This document shows, piece after piece, positions 10,301 through 18,904 of a stretch of 45,953 nt of DNA; position 1 is the first letter of the stretch; each line of letters opens with the position of its first letter. The translations under genes and the position numbers were made by a program. The notes below the pieces were generated by a model, which saw only the letters and a list, made by a program, of their open reading frames with translations, was not told the DNA's origin and did no database searches. The stretch is taken from contig JAHAZN010000001.1 in the NCBI GenBank assembly GCA_018385335.1, positions 1 through 45,953 on the forward strand, given 5' to 3'. This DNA is from Prevotella sp. (lineage in GTDB: Bacteria > Bacteroidota > Bacteroidia > Bacteroidales > Bacteroidaceae).

Positions 10301-10422
10301 ATTTTTCTTCTTCATAGGAAATGATGGTAGGAGAACAGGTTGAGAAGGGTATTTTGATGTCATACATTATTGTATTATTCAAAAACTAAGTGTAAAAGGA
10401 AGGTAGAAGAAAAAAAATTTTG

Positions 10423-10430
10423 TATTTTTG
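10423..10430 (+). promoter_or_regulatory. mutS -7 box
   Basis: TATTTTTG fits the TAnnTTTG consensus. No clear -33 TTTG lies 19-20 nt upstream. Transcription from here supports the ATG at 10461 as the start of mutS, because an in-frame TTG at 10428 would lie inside the promoter. Confidence 0.6.
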
Positions 10431-10460
10431 CATCTGTCAATTTCTAATAGAACACCTCTG

Positions 10461-13100
10461 ATGACAAATAAAGAACAGGAACTGACTCCGATGATGAAGC
10501 AGTTCTATCAACTGAAAGCCAAGCATCCTGATGCTGTTTTGTTGTTTCGCTGTGGCGACTTCTATGAAACCTACTGCGAAGATGCTGTGGTGGCAGCAAA
10601 GATTCTTGGCATCACGCTCACCCGACGTAACAAGGGAGGGACGGAAATGGCAGGATTTCCTTATCATGCACTTGATGTCTATTTGCCCAAGCTTGTGAGA
10701 GCAGGAAAACGTGTAGCTATCTGTGATCAGTTGGAAGATCCTAAACTCACTAAGAAACTGGTGAAGAGAGGTATTACAGAACTTGTGACACCGGGTGTGG
10801 CTATGACTGATAATGTGCTCAATCACAAAGAAAATAACTTCTTAGCAGCACTGGCTTTCCCTCTGTCAACAAAGAAGAAGGGTGACAATAAGTGTGGCGT
10901 GGCTTTTCTTGATATCTCAACAGGTGAGTTCTTTGTCAGTGAAGGTAATACGGAGGATATTGACAAACTGCTCATCAATTTTCAACCTAAGGAAATATTG
11001 TTTGAGCGTGGAAACAGACCTATCTATGATGAGCATTTCAGTTGTAAAACCTATACTTACGAACTGGATGACTGGGTGTTTGTAGAACAGACATCACGGC
11101 AGAAGTTGCAGAAACATTTCGGTGTGGAGAATCTGAAAGGATTTGGCGTTGAAAACTTTTATCTTGGAGTGACAGCAGCAGGTGCCATTCTTCAGTATCT
11201 TGAGATGACACAGCATGAGCATATCAGTCATATTTGTTCACTGTCTCGCATTGATGAAGAACGATATGTGCGTCTTGACCGTTTCACCATTAACAGTCTT
11301 GAAATCATATCCCCCATGCAGGAAGGTGGAACGACTCTCTTGTCTGTATTAGATAGAACGGTGACACCCATGGGTGGACGATTGTTGAGACGATGGCTTG
11401 TCTTTCCTCTTAATGATATAAAGGCCATCAACAGCAGGTTGGAAGTGGTAGAAAGCTTAAAGTCGGACAATCAGCTGGCTATCACTCTTGACGATCAGTT
11501 ACAGCGATTAGGCGATTTGGAACGCATCATCTCTAAAGTGGCTGTTGGACGTGTATCACCTCGTGAAGTCTTGCAACTCAAACAGGCACTATTTGCTTTG
11601 GTTCCCATCAAAGAGGCTTGTGTAAAGGCTGATAATGCCGTGTTGCAGAAGATAGGAGAACAACTGTTTCTTTGTGAAGACCTGCGTGAGAGAATAGAGA
11701 AAGAGATAAGTGATGAAGCGCCGCAGATGGTGAATAAAGGAGGAGTCATCAAAGAAGGTTTTCATCAGGAACTGGATGAGTTGAGACAGATGGCCTATAA
11801 TGGAAAAGACTATCTGTTGAAGATTCAAGAGCGTGAAGCACAACAAACGGGTATCAGCAGTTTGAAGATTGGTTATAACAACGTTTTTGGTTATTATCTT
11901 GAGGTGCGCAATCTCTATAAGGAAATGGTACCGGCTGATTGGGTGAGAAAACAGACACTGGCACAGGCAGAGCGTTATATCACACAAGAATTGAAGGAAT
12001 ATGAGGAGAAGATTCTTGGAGCCGAAGATAAAATACTCATTCTTGAAGGACAACTTTACAATGAGCTCGTCAACTACATGCAAGGTTTTATCAGACAGAT
12101 ACAGACTAACGCTTCTCTGCTGGCTCAGATAGACTGTGTGCTCTCCTTTGCCAAAGTGTCTGAAGAGAACCATTATGTAAAGCCGGAGGTGAATGATACG
12201 ATGACTATTGACATCTGTCAGGGACGACATCCGGTAATAGAGAAACGGTTGGCAGTGGGAAGTCATTATGTGCCTAACGATATTCTGCTCAACAAAGAAA
12301 CTCAACAGATAATGATGATTACCGGACCCAATATGGCAGGTAAATCAGCACTGTTGCGACAAACGGCACTCATTGTACTCATGGCTCAAGTGGGATGTTA
12401 TGTGCCCGCAGAGAGCGCTAAAATAGGATTGGTGGACAAAATATTCACACGTGTGGGTGCAAGCGACAATATCTCACTTGGAGAATCAACGTTTATGGTG
12501 GAGATGACCGAGGCATCAAACATCCTCAACAATGTCACTCCGCGCTCATTAGTGCTCTTCGATGAATTGGGACGTGGCACCAGCACCTACGATGGCATCT
12601 CCATCGCATGGGCCATAGTGGAATATTTGCATGAGACCCCAAAAGCTCAGGCACGCACACTCTTTGCTACCCATTATCATGAGCTCAACGAGATGGAAAA
12701 GACCTTCAAACGCATAAAGAACTATAATGTGAGTGTGAAAGAGGTGGATGGCAAAGTGATCTTCCTTCGCAAACTCGTGGCCGGAGGTTCCGAACACTCT
12801 TTCGGTATTCATGTGGCACAGATAGCCGGTATGCCAAAGAGCATTGTGAAGCGTGCTACTACCATCTTGAAACAATTGGAGGATGAGAATGCCCAAGTGG
12901 GTAAGTCAGCAAAACCCACAACAGCCATCTCACAGAGCAGAGAAGGTTATCAGCTCTCTTTCTTCCAGTTGGATGACCCTGTGCTTTGCCAAATACGCGA
13001 TGAGATTCATGGTCTCGACATCAATCATCTCACACCTATGGAAGCCCTTAATAAGCTCAACGACATCAAGACCATTGTCTCGGGCAAGTCAAACAACTAA
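10461..13100 (+). CDS. mutS: DNA mismatch repair protein MutS
   Basis: Mismatch-recognition ATPase of methyl-independent mismatch repair. The N-terminal mismatch-binding domain carries the Phe-X-Glu wedge (F34-Y35-E36 in [12 protein letters not shown]). Connector, core/lever and clamp domains follow. The C-terminal ABC-type ATPase has its Walker A at about 622-629 (GPNMAGKS), then [18 protein letters not shown] (Walker B and signature) and ATHYHEL. Length 879 aa is typical of MutS1. I start at ATG 10461 because the family begins shortly before [12 protein letters not shown] and because a -7 box overlaps the longer alternative. It is monocistronic by appearance and lies immediately downstream of the DnaA-box cluster. 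Confidence 0.98.
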   Translation: MTNKEQELTPMMKQFYQLKAKHPDAVLLFRCGDFYETYCEDAVVAAKILGITLTRRNKGGTEMAGFPYHALDVYLPKLVRAGKRVAICDQLEDPKLTKKLVKRGITELVTPGVAMTDNVLNHKENNFLAALAFPLSTKKKGDNKCGVAFLDISTGEFFVSEGNTEDIDKLLINFQPKEILFERGNRPIYDEHFSCKTYTYELDDWVFVEQTSRQKLQKHFGVENLKGFGVENFYLGVTAAGAILQYLEMTQHEHISHICSLSRIDEERYVRLDRFTINSLEIISPMQEGGTTLLSVLDRTVTPMGGRLLRRWLVFPLNDIKAINSRLEVVESLKSDNQLAITLDDQLQRLGDLERIISKVAVGRVSPREVLQLKQALFALVPIKEACVKADNAVLQKIGEQLFLCEDLRERIEKEISDEAPQMVNKGGVIKEGFHQELDELRQMAYNGKDYLLKIQEREAQQTGISSLKIGYNNVFGYYLEVRNLYKEMVPADWVRKQTLAQAERYITQELKEYEEKILGAEDKILILEGQLYNELVNYMQGFIRQIQTNASLLAQIDCVLSFAKVSEENHYVKPEVNDTMTIDICQGRHPVIEKRLAVGSHYVPNDILLNKETQQIMMITGPNMAGKSALLRQTALIVLMAQVGCYVPAESAKIGLVDKIFTRVGASDNISLGESTFMVEMTEASNILNNVTPRSLVLFDELGRGTSTYDGISIAWAIVEYLHETPKAQARTLFATHYHELNEMEKTFKRIKNYNVSVKEVDGKVIFLRKLVAGGSEHSFGIHVAQIAGMPKSIVKRATTILKQLEDENAQVGKSAKPTTAISQSREGYQLSFFQLDDPVLCQIRDEIHGLDINHLTPMEALNKLNDIKTIVSGKSNN

Positions 13101-13114
13101 TCCCCTCTCCCACT

Positions 13115-13183
13115 ATGCAGATTATATTATGGACCATTTTCATCGTCATTGCCTGGAACTGGTTGGTAGGCAAGAAAAATTAA
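13115..13183 (+). CDS. Possible 22-residue membrane peptide
   Basis: An ATG 14 nt after the mutS stop opens a 22-codon frame, MQIILWTIFIVIAWNWLVGK plus KN, ended by TAA. It would be a single hydrophobic helix with a lysine-rich end, the profile of many bacterial one-helix microproteins. No homologue is known to me. It could also be chance, as the frame is short and has no own promoter; it would be translated from mutS mRNA. Confidence 0.25.
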   Translation: MQIILWTIFIVIAWNWLVGKKN

Positions 13184-13196
13184 ACTCTTTGTTGCG

Positions 13197-13505
13197 TTAA
13201 CCATAGTGATTAACATGATTGCAGCGATAGTTGCAATTCTCTTTACATGATTCTTTTCCATGAATGATGATTGTTTTGGGATGTTTACATTCATAGAAGC
13301 AGCTGTCGTCATAGATGCGAAGCCATTGAGAGTTATTCTCATTATTGTATTTAGTTTCTTGTCCATCGTAATTCTTTATCCTCTCCAATATCCATACTCC
13401 CTGGATGGCAAAGGGCCTGTTTTCTTTCTTCTTTGTACAGGCGCAAAGAGAAAGTGCCAGGATGAGCGTGAGAATAATGATGTTCTAACCCCAAATCGTT
13501 AGCAT
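13197..13505 (-). pseudogene. Decayed small lipoprotein gene
   Basis: On the minus strand an open frame from 13484 down to 13197 encodes a convincing lipoprotein start: NIIILTLILALSLCAC, with a lipobox LCAC, followed by TKKKENRPFAIQGVWILER and a hydrophilic, Trp- and Tyr-containing body (SQWLRIYDDSCFYEC). It lacks a start codon. The first ATG upstream in the same frame (13505) is cut off by an in-frame TAG at 13487-13485, six codons later. The last 25 residues are unusually Cys/His-rich (CKENCNYRCNHVNHYG), which may be a frameshifted tail. The QGVWILERI start resembles small lipocalin-like Bacteroidales lipoproteins. I read it as a gene disabled at its 5' end; a sequencing error or a non-ATG start is the alternative. 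Confidence 0.5.
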
Positions 13506-13510
13506 CAGTG

Positions 13511-13541
13511 TTGGCCATCAGAAATAAAATGATTACTTTTG
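13511..13541 (+). promoter_or_regulatory. Promoter of the GH30 gene
   Basis: TTG (13511-13513) and TACTTTTG (13534-13541) are separated by 20 nt, which fits the Bacteroidetes consensus. Transcription would begin about 40 nt before the ATG at 13589. It overlaps the upstream end of the decayed lipoprotein gene on the other strand. Confidence 0.6.
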
Positions 13542-13588
13542 TAAAAAAGATGATGATGATCCGTTTGGCATATCAATCCTAACCAACT

Positions 13589-15145
13589 ATGAGAATAAAT
13601 AGAATCACCTTACTCCTTTGTGTCTTGTCAAGCCTGTCGATATCAGCGAAACAAGTAATAAATTTCACTGTAAGTCAATCGGGAACTAAGCAAACGATTG
13701 ACTGTTTTGGAGCCTCCGATGCCTGGAGCATGAGGTTTGTAGGTGAAATGCCTATGCAGGTGCAGAACAATGTTGCAAGGCTGTTGTTCAGTTCTGACAT
13801 GGACATCAATGGCAACCCAGAAGGAATAGGACTGAGTTTATGGCGATTCAATATTGGTGCCGGTAGTGTTGAACAGGGTGATAGCAGCTACATCAACAAT
13901 GGCACACGCACTGAGTGTTTTCTGAATCCTGACGGTACTTACGACTGGTCAAAACAATCGGGACAATGCAGCTTCCTAAAGCTTGCAAAAAAACATGGTG
14001 TACCATATCTCCTGGGTTTTCTCAATTCGCCTCCAGTATTCTATACTCAGAACGGGCTTGCTACCAATACCGGTAGAGATGCTACGTACAACCTTAGAGA
14101 GGATAAATATGAGGCTTTCGCAAAATTCATGGCCGATGTTGTTGTAGGATTGGAAAAGGAGCACGGAATAAGGCTCGACTACTTATCGCCCCTCAACGAA
14201 CCAGACGGACATTGGAACTGGATTGGTCCGAAACAGGAAGGTACTCCGGCCACGAAGTACGAGATAGCCCGTCTGACACGTCTGCTCGACGATGAACTGC
14301 TGTCGAGAGGACTGTCCACAAGGATAATTATCCCTGAATCATCTGATTACCGATGTATGATGTCGACCCACATGACAGGGCCGGAAAGAGGCTATGAGAT
14401 ACAGTCTTTCTTTTCACCTGATAGCACCCTCACCTATTTGGGTAATTTGAAAAGAATGTCACGCTTGATGGCAGGGCATAGTTATTGGACCAATACGCCC
14501 GTAGAATATATGAAGGAATGTCGCAAGGCACTACGTGATACCTTGAAAAAATATGGTGTCGATTTCTGGCAAAGCGAAGTGTGTATGATGGGAAACGATG
14601 AGGAGATAGGTGGAGGCAATGGATATGACCGCACCATGAAAACAGCTCTCTACGTAGCTCGTATGATTCATCACGACCTTGTCTTTGCCAATGCGCGTAG
14701 CTGGCAGTGGTGGAGAGCCATCGGTGGTAACTATAAGGATGGACTGCTTTTTAAGTACAAAAAACCTGAGACGGCTTCTGACACTATTGTGGATTCCAAG
14801 CTACTGTGGTCTTTAGGCAATTACAGTCGATTTATCCGCCCGGGAGCAGTACGACTCGCCGTATTTCGCAACAATAGCCAAAATCCGGACAGTGCAACAG
14901 ACCCCTACGGACTGATGTGTTCTGCCTATAAGAACGAGGACGGAAGCCAGATTATTGTCATCATCAATTATGCTATGCGCCCTGAGACCATCTCCGTTGA
15001 AGGCGTACAGCCTTCGGAATGGAGGCTCTATCGCACTTCCGACAATGTAAATGAATCACTGTCTCTTATTGAAACTCTGCATCATCTCAATTCGGTCACT
15101 CTTCCACCACGCTCAATCATCACCTTATTGGGTCAACCAATGTGA
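13589..15145 (+). CDS. Secreted GH30-family glycoside hydrolase
   Basis: Probable extracytoplasmic endo- or exo-glycosidase of family GH30, retaining mechanism. A signal peptide covers residues 1-20 (MRINRITLLLCVLSSLSISA). The TIM barrel shows IDCFGASDAWS near residue 40, GIGLSLWRFNIGAGS, and the two catalytic glutamates expected for clan GH-A: acid/base E204 in LNEPDG and nucleophile E330 in WQSEVCM. A beta-sandwich domain made from the C-terminus (about 420-515) is normal for the family. The GFGAS-like start and RFNIGAGS resemble GH30 endo-beta-1,6-galactanases more than glucosylceramidases, but I would not fix the substrate. It stands alone: no SusC/SusD pair or regulator is near, so this is not a canonical polysaccharide utilisation locus. 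Confidence 0.85.
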   Translation: MRINRITLLLCVLSSLSISAKQVINFTVSQSGTKQTIDCFGASDAWSMRFVGEMPMQVQNNVARLLFSSDMDINGNPEGIGLSLWRFNIGAGSVEQGDSSYINNGTRTECFLNPDGTYDWSKQSGQCSFLKLAKKHGVPYLLGFLNSPPVFYTQNGLATNTGRDATYNLREDKYEAFAKFMADVVVGLEKEHGIRLDYLSPLNEPDGHWNWIGPKQEGTPATKYEIARLTRLLDDELLSRGLSTRIIIPESSDYRCMMSTHMTGPERGYEIQSFFSPDSTLTYLGNLKRMSRLMAGHSYWTNTPVEYMKECRKALRDTLKKYGVDFWQSEVCMMGNDEEIGGGNGYDRTMKTALYVARMIHHDLVFANARSWQWWRAIGGNYKDGLLFKYKKPETASDTIVDSKLLWSLGNYSRFIRPGAVRLAVFRNNSQNPDSATDPYGLMCSAYKNEDGSQIIVIINYAMRPETISVEGVQPSEWRLYRTSDNVNESLSLIETLHHLNSVTLPPRSIITLLGQPM

Positions 15146-15457
15146 ATTGATTTATGTCTCTTTTTCATCCTACCTATTTGTCCTTCTCTTTTCTGTTATT
15201 TGACTTTTAGTTCTTAACAACTTATCAGATATGTGCAAAGAGGTCTGATGACTTGATAAAATAGTGATGGTCTTGGAGTAATGTATTTCAGTGATATGAT
15301 TGAAATAATTGCAGTAAGTTTATTCTTATTTGTGCATCATACTTTCGAGAATGATTTGCAATAGAACTAACTGAAAAGAATAATGGAGAATAATCCTGCT
15401 CAGGTATGATTTTTTCTCGGAAAATTACTATATCTTTGCCCTTGATTTAACCTTTAG
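15146..15457. other. Non-coding interval after the GH30 gene
   Basis: About 310 nt of A/T-rich sequence in which I see no gene, repeat or terminator. The only recognisable element is the -7 box at 15431-15438. Confidence 0.5.
15431..15438 (+). promoter_or_regulatory. -7 box upstream of the DUF1294 gene
   Basis: TATCTTTG is a perfect -7 box, but there is no TTTG at the expected upstream distance. It precedes the DUF1294/YgbA-like gene pair by about 140 nt. The intervening leader contains an alcohol dehydrogenase C-terminal remnant, so the promoter may originally have belonged to another arrangement. Confidence 0.45.
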
Positions 15458-15547
15458 GCCCTTGATCCGCTTACAAGGATAGCGGAGGCCTACGAACTCT
15501 TTGAGCAGATGCGAGATGGAGTCTTTAAAGTAGCAATAACCCAGTAA
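15458..15547 (+). pseudogene. C-terminal remnant of a zinc-type alcohol dehydrogenase
   Basis: A 29-codon frame, preceded directly by TAG and closed by TAA at 15545-15547, encodes ALDPLTRIAEAYELFE, then QMRDGVFKVAITQ. The pattern P-L-x-x-I-x-x-A-Y-x-L-F-x-x-x-x-D-G-V-x-K-V-A-I is the hallmark C-terminus of NAD(P)-dependent medium-chain (zinc) alcohol dehydrogenases. Nothing upstream continues the protein. It has no start codon and is far too short to act. I interpret it as the stump of a deleted adh gene now lying in the leader of the DUF1294 gene. Confidence 0.6.
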
Positions 15548-15575
15548 ACAGGTATCATACAATGACCGAAAGAAT

Positions 15576-15845
15576 ATGCATCAATACTCAATGTATTATC
15601 TCCTTGCCATCAACGCCCTGTCATTCTCGCTCTATGGCATTGACAAGTACAAAGCAAAGAAGAATCAATGGCGCATATCAGAGGCTACACTGCTGATGAT
15701 GGCAGTCATTGGCGGCAGTATAGGAGCATGGGCAGGTATGCGACTTTGGCATCACAAGACGATGCATAAGAAATTTAAGTATGGCATACCCGTAATAATC
15801 ATCTTGCAGGTTGTCTTAGCGGTCTATCTGCACACAATTCTATAA
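15576..15845 (+). CDS. DUF1294 small membrane protein
   Basis: Small integral membrane protein of the DUF1294 family, function unknown. An N-terminal helix is followed by the family signature YGIDKYKAKKNQWRISE (about residues 20-36). Two more hydrophobic segments flank a basic stretch (LWHHKTMHKKFKYG) that is also conserved. Length 89 aa is complete. A second ATG at 15591 would remove five residues and is equally plausible. The YgbA-like gene follows after 2 nt, so the two are almost certainly co-transcribed. Confidence 0.88.
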   Translation: MHQYSMYYLLAINALSFSLYGIDKYKAKKNQWRISEATLLMMAVIGGSIGAWAGMRLWHHKTMHKKFKYGIPVIIILQVVLAVYLHTIL

Positions 15846-15847
15846 CT

Positions 15848-16168
15848 ATGACAAACCGACGCATAGAAGAAGAGAAGAATGTCGTGGAGCAGATGATACG
15901 ACTGTATTGCCGGAAGCACGAAGGACATGGCGAGCTATGCCCAAGTTGCAGGGAACTGTTGGAGTATGCCCATAGTCGGCTTGACAGATGCCGTTACGGT
16001 GAGGATAAGCCAACCTGCAAGAAATGCCCCACTCATTGCTATCGACCAGAGATGAAGGATAGAATCAAGATGGTCATGCGTTGGGCGGGACCAAGGATGA
16101 TACTCTATCATCCACTTGCAGCCATCAGACATTTGCTGCGAGAAATCAAAAGCTTACAAACATCATAG
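15848..16168 (+). CDS. Nitrous-oxide-stimulated-promoter / YgbA-like family protein
   Basis: Small soluble protein of the family annotated as nitrous oxide-stimulated promoter (PF11756; E. coli YgbA), which is linked to nitrosative-stress responses in enterics. Features are IRLYCRKHEGH, then four or more cysteines in CPSCRELLEYA and CKKCPTHCY, which suggest a metal or Fe-S site, and the family tail MRWAGPRMILYHPLAAIRHLL. Length 106 aa is standard. It starts 2 nt after the DUF1294 gene. A role in NO stress in this organism is inferred from the family only. Confidence 0.88.
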   Translation: MTNRRIEEEKNVVEQMIRLYCRKHEGHGELCPSCRELLEYAHSRLDRCRYGEDKPTCKKCPTHCYRPEMKDRIKMVMRWAGPRMILYHPLAAIRHLLREIKSLQTS

Positions 16169-16263
16169 ATGTCATTTATGAAAAATGAAAAATTGAGAAT
16201 AAGATACAACAGATAGGCAATGAAATTCAGTGAGATGAAATGGAGCATAGTAAGGATAAGAAG

Positions 16264-16304
16264 AAAACGGCTAAGTGCTGATATAAAGTCACTTAGCCGT
16301 TTTT
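16264..16304. terminator. Bidirectional intrinsic terminator next to tRNA-Leu
   Basis: AAAACGGCTAAGTG (16264-16277) and CACTTAGCCGTTTT (16290-16303) form a perfect 14-bp stem with a 12-nt loop. There is a U-run on the plus strand and, through the A-run, on the minus strand as well. It sits just 3' of the tRNA gene and should end the tRNA transcript; it can also stop read-through from the YgbA-like gene. Confidence 0.8.
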
Positions 16305-16309
16305 CCTCG

Positions 16310-16391
16310 TACCCAGAGCCGGGGTCGAACCGGCACGGATTGCTCCACTGGTGTTTGAGACCAGCGCGTCTACCGATTCCGCCATCTGGGC
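16310..16391 (-). tRNA. tRNA-Leu (anticodon CAA)
   Basis: The minus strand folds as a class II tRNA. The acceptor stem GCCCAGA pairs with TCTGGGT (a G-U at the first pair). The D arm contains GGTAGAC. The anticodon stem CTGGT/ACCAG encloses loop CTCAAAC, giving anticodon CAA for UUG codons. There is a long variable arm typical of leucine tRNA, and the T arm is CCGG-TTCGACC-CCGG. The CCA end is not encoded. A strong promoter lies upstream and a terminator immediately downstream, so it is an independent single-tRNA transcription unit. Confidence 0.95.
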
Positions 16392-16403
16392 TTTTTGCGG
16401 TTG

Positions 16404-16434
16404 CAAAGATACATAAATAATCTGAAACGGCAAA
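16404..16434 (-). promoter_or_regulatory. tRNA-Leu promoter
   Basis: On the minus strand TTTG (16434-16431) and TATCTTTG (16411-16404) are separated by exactly 19 nt. The tRNA 5' end is 13 nt downstream. It is one of the cleanest promoters in the window. Confidence 0.75.
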
Positions 16435-16551
16435 CATTTCTGATAAAAAACTAAAAATGTGAGAAGGTTTGCAATGGAATTTATGGCTGTTTAAAAAGTT
16501 TTGTGTAACTTAGAGGCACAGATAAGAACTATAACCAAATTGACTTATACT

Positions 16552-17643
16552 ATGGAGATGAATAACAATAACTATTGTGTGATTCTTGCAGGAGGAAAAG
16601 GCAAGAGATTATGGCCCTTCAGTAAGGAGAACAAACCTAAACAGTTTATTGATTTCTTTGGAGTGGGTGCCACTCAGCTACAACTTACTTATAAGCGTTT
16701 TCTCAAGATAGTACCAAAGGAGAATATCTTTGTTTGTACCAACAAGAACTATGAAGAACTTGTGAGGGAGCAGTTGCCCGATCTTTCTGATAACAGACTG
16801 TTAGTAGAACCTGTGCAACGAAACACCGCACCGAGTGTAGCATGGGCTCATGCAAGGATAAGGAAAATCAACAGTGAAGCGAGGGTAGTGGTGACACCGT
16901 CAGACCAGTTGGTGCTCAATGAAGAGGCTTTTGTCAATGATATTATCAGAGGTTTGGAGTTTGTTGCCTCTCACGATGTGGTGTTGGCAATGGGTGTCAA
17001 GCCCACAAGACCAGAGCCTGGATATGGCTATATCCAGTTAGGCGAAGCTACTGAGATAGAGGGGGTATATAGCGTGCAGTCGTTTACGGAGAAACCTGAA
17101 AGGGAGTTTGCACAGATGTTTTTGGAGAGCGGTGAGTTCTACTGGAACACGGGACTTTTCCTTGCCAATATTGGTCATCTCAACAAGCGTATGGACATCA
17201 TGTTGCCCGAAGTGCTGAGGAATTTGGAGAAGGAAAAGAAAGATTATTCCATTGAGGATGAGTTAGCTTTTATTCAAGAGAACTACCCTTCTTATCCCAA
17301 TCTATCTATCGACTATGGCGTGATGGATCATAAGGAGGATGTGTGTGTGATGATATGCGACTTCGGATGGGCGGACCTTGGTACCTGGCATTCCATTTAT
17401 GAATGTGGACAGGTGAAGGGACAGGATAATGTGGTGGTTGACTCGAATGTTATCCTTGAACATTGTCACGGAAATGTCATTAAGTTGCCAAAAGGTAAGT
17501 TGGGAATTATCAATGGTCTGGAAGGTTTTATAGTAGCTGAAAAGGACAACGTATTGCTCATCTGTCCGAAGGAAGATTCCTCGGCATTAGTGAGGAAATA
17601 TGTCAACGAGGTACAGATAAGATGGGGAGAGGAGTTCTGCTGA
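16552..17643 (+). CDS. manC: Mannose-1-phosphate guanylyltransferase (GDP-mannose pyrophosphorylase)
   Basis: Cytosolic nucleotidyltransferase making GDP-mannose from GTP and mannose-1-phosphate, the donor for mannosylation and for GDP-fucose synthesis. The pyrophosphorylase signature is at the N-terminus (ILAGGKGKRLWPFSK then ENKPKQF, about residues 11-32). Further motifs are VEPVQRNTAPS, VTPSDQ, the FTEKPE lysine motif, YWNTGLFL, and the C-terminal beta-helix region with DFGWADLGTW. Length 364 aa means only the guanylyltransferase module is present, without a fused phosphomannose isomerase. Start: ATG 16552 (MEMNN), with a second ATG at 16558; the upstream in-frame TTG lacks family similarity. 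A terminator hairpin overlaps its stop codon. Confidence 0.94.
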   Translation: MEMNNNNYCVILAGGKGKRLWPFSKENKPKQFIDFFGVGATQLQLTYKRFLKIVPKENIFVCTNKNYEELVREQLPDLSDNRLLVEPVQRNTAPSVAWAHARIRKINSEARVVVTPSDQLVLNEEAFVNDIIRGLEFVASHDVVLAMGVKPTRPEPGYGYIQLGEATEIEGVYSVQSFTEKPEREFAQMFLESGEFYWNTGLFLANIGHLNKRMDIMLPEVLRNLEKEKKDYSIEDELAFIQENYPSYPNLSIDYGVMDHKEDVCVMICDFGWADLGTWHSIYECGQVKGQDNVVVDSNVILEHCHGNVIKLPKGKLGIINGLEGFIVAEKDNVLLICPKEDSSALVRKYVNEVQIRWGEEFC

Positions 17644-17666
17644 ACTCCCCTCCCCTTTTCTTATTT
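17624..17666 (+). terminator. manC terminator overlapping its stop codon
   Basis: GGGGAGAGGAGTTC (17624-17637) pairs with GAACTCCCCTCCCC (17642-17655), with one mismatch and a 4-nt loop, followed by TTTTCTTATTT. The manC TGA (17641-17643) lies in the loop and second arm, so the last codons of manC are part of the terminator stem. Confidence 0.8.
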
Positions 17667-18053
17667 CATAGCTGCTCTTATCTTGGCTGCTATTTGCTCA
17701 AACTCTTCGGGTGTGAGATGAAGTTTCTCCTTTCTGAAATCTACATCTGCCTCTGAATTCATGGGGATGAGATGGATATGGGCATGAGGCACCTCAAGTC
17801 CTAAGACCACCTGAGCCACTTTCTTGCATGGGAAGGCCTCTTTGATGGCTGCTGCCACACGCTTAGCAAACACCTGATATTCACCCAACTCTTCGTCTTC
17901 AAGGTCGAAGAAATAGTCAACTTCGCGGCGCGGAATGACCAAGGTGTGACCTTTAGCCAGGGGGTTGATGTCGAGAAAGGCATAGAACTTGTCGTTCTCA
18001 GCACACTTATAGCTTGGAATCTCACCAGCTGCTATCTTTGAAAATATATCCAT
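17661..18053 (-). CDS. HIT-family nucleotide-binding hydrolase
   Basis: Small cytosolic histidine-triad protein (HINT/HinT-like), likely a nucleoside phosphoramidate or dinucleoside polyphosphate hydrolase. The triad H-x-H-x-H is at residues 90-94 in PHAHIHLIP. The N-terminal signature is IFSKIAAGEIPS, with LDINPLAKGHTLVIP following. Length 130 aa is complete. It lies 63 nt downstream of greA on the same strand and is probably co-transcribed with it. The physiological substrate is unknown, as for most bacterial HIT proteins. Confidence 0.93.
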   Translation of the reverse strand: MDIFSKIAAGEIPSYKCAENDKFYAFLDINPLAKGHTLVIPRREVDYFFDLEDEELGEYQVFAKRVAAAIKEAFPCKKVAQVVLGLEVPHAHIHLIPMNSEADVDFRKEKLHLTPEEFEQIAAKIRAAMK

Positions 18054-18116
18054 TGTTGCAGTAGTTTTGGGGGTTGATGTCAGTGAGTTGTCATCAGCTT
18101 CCTGTTCATAGCGACA

Positions 18117-18584
18117 TTAATCAATAGAGATCTTGTCGATGCGGAGCTTGATGGTGCCTCGTGGAATGGTAATTTCAGCCTCATCGCCAACTTTCTTACC
18201 AAGGAGTCCTTGGGCGATAGGTGTCTTGATAGAGATTTTTCCGGCGCGGAGGTCAGCCTCATTCTCACTCACGATGGTGTAAGTCATCTTGGTATTGGTG
18301 GTTAGGTTGGTCATCTCCACCTTACAGAGTATCTGAACACTGTCGGCTGTGAGGCGGGAGGTATCGATGATCTTAGCCTCCTGGATGGCCAATTTCATCT
18401 GATTGATCTTATCTTCAAGATGTGCTTGTGCCTCCTTGGCTGCATCATACTCCGAATTCTCACTCAAATCGCCCTTGTCGCGAGCTTCTGCTATAGCCGC
18501 TGATGCCTTGGGGCGCTCTACGCTTTCTAAGCGCTGCAATTCGGCTACCATCTTATCGTAGCCTTCTTGTGACATGTAAGCCAT
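18117..18584 (-). CDS. greA: Transcription elongation factor GreA
   Basis: RNA polymerase secondary-channel factor that stimulates cleavage of backtracked transcripts. The N-terminal antiparallel coiled coil (about residues 1-75) contains the tip signature RDKGDLSENSEYDAAKE with its acidic residues. The C-terminal FKBP-like domain ends with the family motifs AGKISIKTPIAQGLLGKK and VGDEAEITIPRG. Length 155 aa is standard. The mRNA leader holds an intrinsic-terminator-like hairpin between the only good promoter and the start codon, so transcription is likely attenuated. E. coli greA also yields short leader RNAs by such a mechanism. Confidence 0.97.
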   Translation of the reverse strand: MAYMSQEGYDKMVAELQRLESVERPKASAAIAEARDKGDLSENSEYDAAKEAQAHLEDKINQMKLAIQEAKIIDTSRLTADSVQILCKVEMTNLTTNTKMTYTIVSENEADLRAGKISIKTPIAQGLLGKKVGDEAEITIPRGTIKLRIDKISID

Positions 18585-18689
18585 AATTCTTGTTGTTTGT
18601 TATTTATAAATGTAATAATCTACCTCTGTCTATTGCTTTCAGACAATCGCTATGGTAGCGTTGTTTGTTTTTTCAGACGTCAAAAAAAA

Positions 18690-18717
18690 TAAAGAATCCC
18701 GACATAACGGATGTCGG
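18690..18717 (-). terminator. Terminator/attenuator hairpin in greA leader
   Basis: On the minus strand CCGACAT (18717-18711) and ATGTCGG (18705-18699) form a 7-bp stem with a 5-nt loop, followed by GATTCTTTATTTTTTTT. It lies about 45-60 nt after the promoter at 18760-18790 and about 110 nt before greA. No second promoter is visible between the hairpin and greA. Confidence 0.65.
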
Positions 18718-18759
18718 AATCCCTCGTGGTCCAATTTCTTATTAGTTTTTCGTCAAAGG

Positions 18760-18790
18760 CAAAGGTAAGCATTATTTCCGAATGGGCAAA
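18760..18790 (-). promoter_or_regulatory. Promoter upstream of greA
   Basis: On the minus strand TTTG (18790-18787) and TACCTTTG (18767-18760) are separated by exactly 19 nt. The transcript would meet the hairpin at 18717-18699 after about 35-40 nt. Confidence 0.7.
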
Positions 18791-18904
18791 ATAATGACGT
18801 GTTAATTAAAGTTTATTCCATTTTTCTAAGATAGCATTTTGATAGTTTTTGGATTGATGTATATCAATAAATTTACAAATTCATCGAATATTTCTTCATA
18901 ATGA

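Noticed and set aside
10428..10460. TTG start giving mutS eleven extra residues
   Set aside because: The TTG lies inside the -7 box and the added residues are not family-like.
9925..10460. Phage or plasmid origin inserted between nadA and mutS
   Set aside because: No integrase, replication initiator or att-like repeats are nearby; the interval fits a chromosomal DnaA-binding region better.
13127..13366. 79-codon minus-strand frame overlapping the lipoprotein remnant
   Set aside because: Different frame from the lipobox-containing one, overlaps the end of the short membrane-peptide frame, and resembles no protein I know.
13260..13502. 80-codon plus-strand frame between mutS and the GH30 gene
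   Set aside because: It is the complement of the lipoprotein remnant, whose signal peptide and lipobox are far more convincing, and it has no promoter.
16169..16435. tRNA-Leu as an integration site for a mobile element
   Set aside because: No integrase, no duplicated 3' tRNA end and no foreign-looking genes in the flanks.
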